64,000 nucleotides of DNA from Pseudobdellovibrionaceae bacterium (GTDB taxonomy: Bacteria; Bdellovibrionota; Bdellovibrionia; Bdellovibrionales; Bdellovibrionaceae), in contig CANFQX010000006.1 in the NCBI GenBank assembly GCA_947449255.1, positions 1 through 64,000 of the forward strand, given 5' to 3'. The number at the start of each line of letters is the position of its first letter. Position 1 is the stretch's first letter. Shown in pieces: positions 63,584 through 64,000 of this stretch. The notes below the pieces were generated by a model, which saw only the letters and a program-made list of their open reading frames with translations, had not been told where the DNA came from and ran no database searches. A program made the translations under genes and the position numbers.

Positions 63584-64000
63584 TTAAAGTTCTAGGCACC
63601 TATTGTCAAGGTCCTCAGGATAATAAACCTTCATCAAATATAAACCCTGAGCTGGGGCCGGTGGCCCGGCCTTCATTCTGTCTTGCGCTAAGATGATTTT
63701 TTTCATCTCATCTGGAGCTTGATTCTTTCTCTCAAGCAGCAGAGAAGTTCCCACAATATTGCGAACCATCTGCTTCAAAAAACCACTCCCGGTCACCGTA
63801 AACTGCAAAACACCCGGGCGGCGCCAACACCACTGAGCCTGATAGATCTCTCGAAGGGTATCTTTGACCTGAGTTCCAACCGACTGAAAACTCTTAAAGT
63901 CTTGATTTCCCAATAGAAATCTTGAACTAGCCTGCAGATGTTCTAGATCAATAGGCAGCCTCGCCCAATCGGCATAACGATTTAGATGGGCACTGGGTCT
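63584..64000 (-). CDS. truA: tRNA pseudouridine synthase A, C-terminal part
   Basis: The last 138 residues of TruA are in the window; the N-terminus with the catalytic Asp is outside. The reading is continuous from 64000: RPSAHLNRYADWARLPIDLE, then FLLGNQDFKSFQSVG, TVTGSGFLKQMVRNIVGTSL and PPAPAQGLYLMKVYYP. TruA modifies U38-U40 in tRNA anticodon arms. It lies upstream of rplM on the same strand, a common order. Confidence 0.93.
   Translation of the reverse strand, partial: RPSAHLNRYADWARLPIDLEHLQASSRFLLGNQDFKSFQSVGTQVKDTLREIYQAQWCWRRPGVLQFTVTGSGFLKQMVRNIVGTSLLLERKNQAPDEMKKIILAQDRMKAGPPAPAQGLYLMKVYYPEDLDNRCLEL

Overview
The window reads as a chromosomal segment of a low-GC (estimated by eye at roughly 40-42%), flagellated, Gram-negative bacterium. 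Bdellovibrionota (Bdellovibrio-like) fits best. The evidence is the set of Bdellovibrio-style features together: secreted fibre-like and FN3 lipoproteins, a flg rod/ring/hook-junction cluster running into csrA-fliW, System II cytochrome c maturation, menaquinone rather than ubiquinone genes, and a recA/cinA/pgpA/khpA//recX-alaS neighbourhood. No tRNA, rRNA, CRISPR array, IS element or prophage was recognised. Genes are tightly packed, and 4-bp ATGA/GTGA overlaps mark many operons.

Layout. 1-2.5 kb: a partial tail-fibre-like secreted protein and an FN3-repeat lipoprotein. 2.7-3.2 kb: STAS-like/zinc-ribbon protein. 3.3-13.8 kb: a redox locus with a membrane-anchored Fe-S flavoprotein, a diheme b-type membrane protein, CcsA and ResB (System II haem ligation), an outer-membrane barrel, a cytochrome c with 30 CxxCH haem sites, and a TlpA lipoprotein. 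13.9-18.8 kb: a small envelope/exopolysaccharide operon (YkgJ-like, polysaccharide deacetylase, Wzz-like, O-antigen ligase-like, SLBB). 18.9-20 kb: coiled-coil protein and strong bidirectional terminator. 20-26 kb: citrate synthase, then an operon of polyprenyl diphosphate synthase, UbiA-like protein, RsmJ, a membrane protein and a degenerate SpoIIE-type phosphatase. 26-27.5 kb: hotdog thioesterase, YkgJ-like, cupin. 27.6-32.5 kb: operon of acyl-CoA synthetase, E1 alpha, E1 beta, short E2 and ACP. 32.7-33.5 kb: MNT/HEPN pair. 33.4-36.9 kb: menA-menC-menE plus a 2Fe-2S ferredoxin. 36.9-39.1 kb: rmuC and an exported unknown. 39.2-49.4 kb: flgF-flgG-flgA-flgH-flgI-flgJ-flgM-flgN-flgK-flgL-csrA-fliW, all on the minus strand. 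49.7-53.5 kb: mltD-like, lysC, secreted Cys/Gly-rich protein. 53.7-64 kb: CheA-like kinase, recA, pncC/cinA C-domain, pgpA, khpA, recX-alaS, a lipoprotein, rpsI, rplM and partial truA.

How parts fit. The menaquinone genes (menA/C/E, hotdog thioesterase, polyprenyl synthase) could supply the quinone pool that the diheme b protein would couple to the 30-haem cytochrome. ResB/CcsA would attach the haems and the adjacent barrel could carry or anchor the cytochrome at the outer membrane. This is the least ordinary system here and the best candidate for an undescribed electron-transfer conduit. Functions are inferred from motifs read by eye; no database search was possible.
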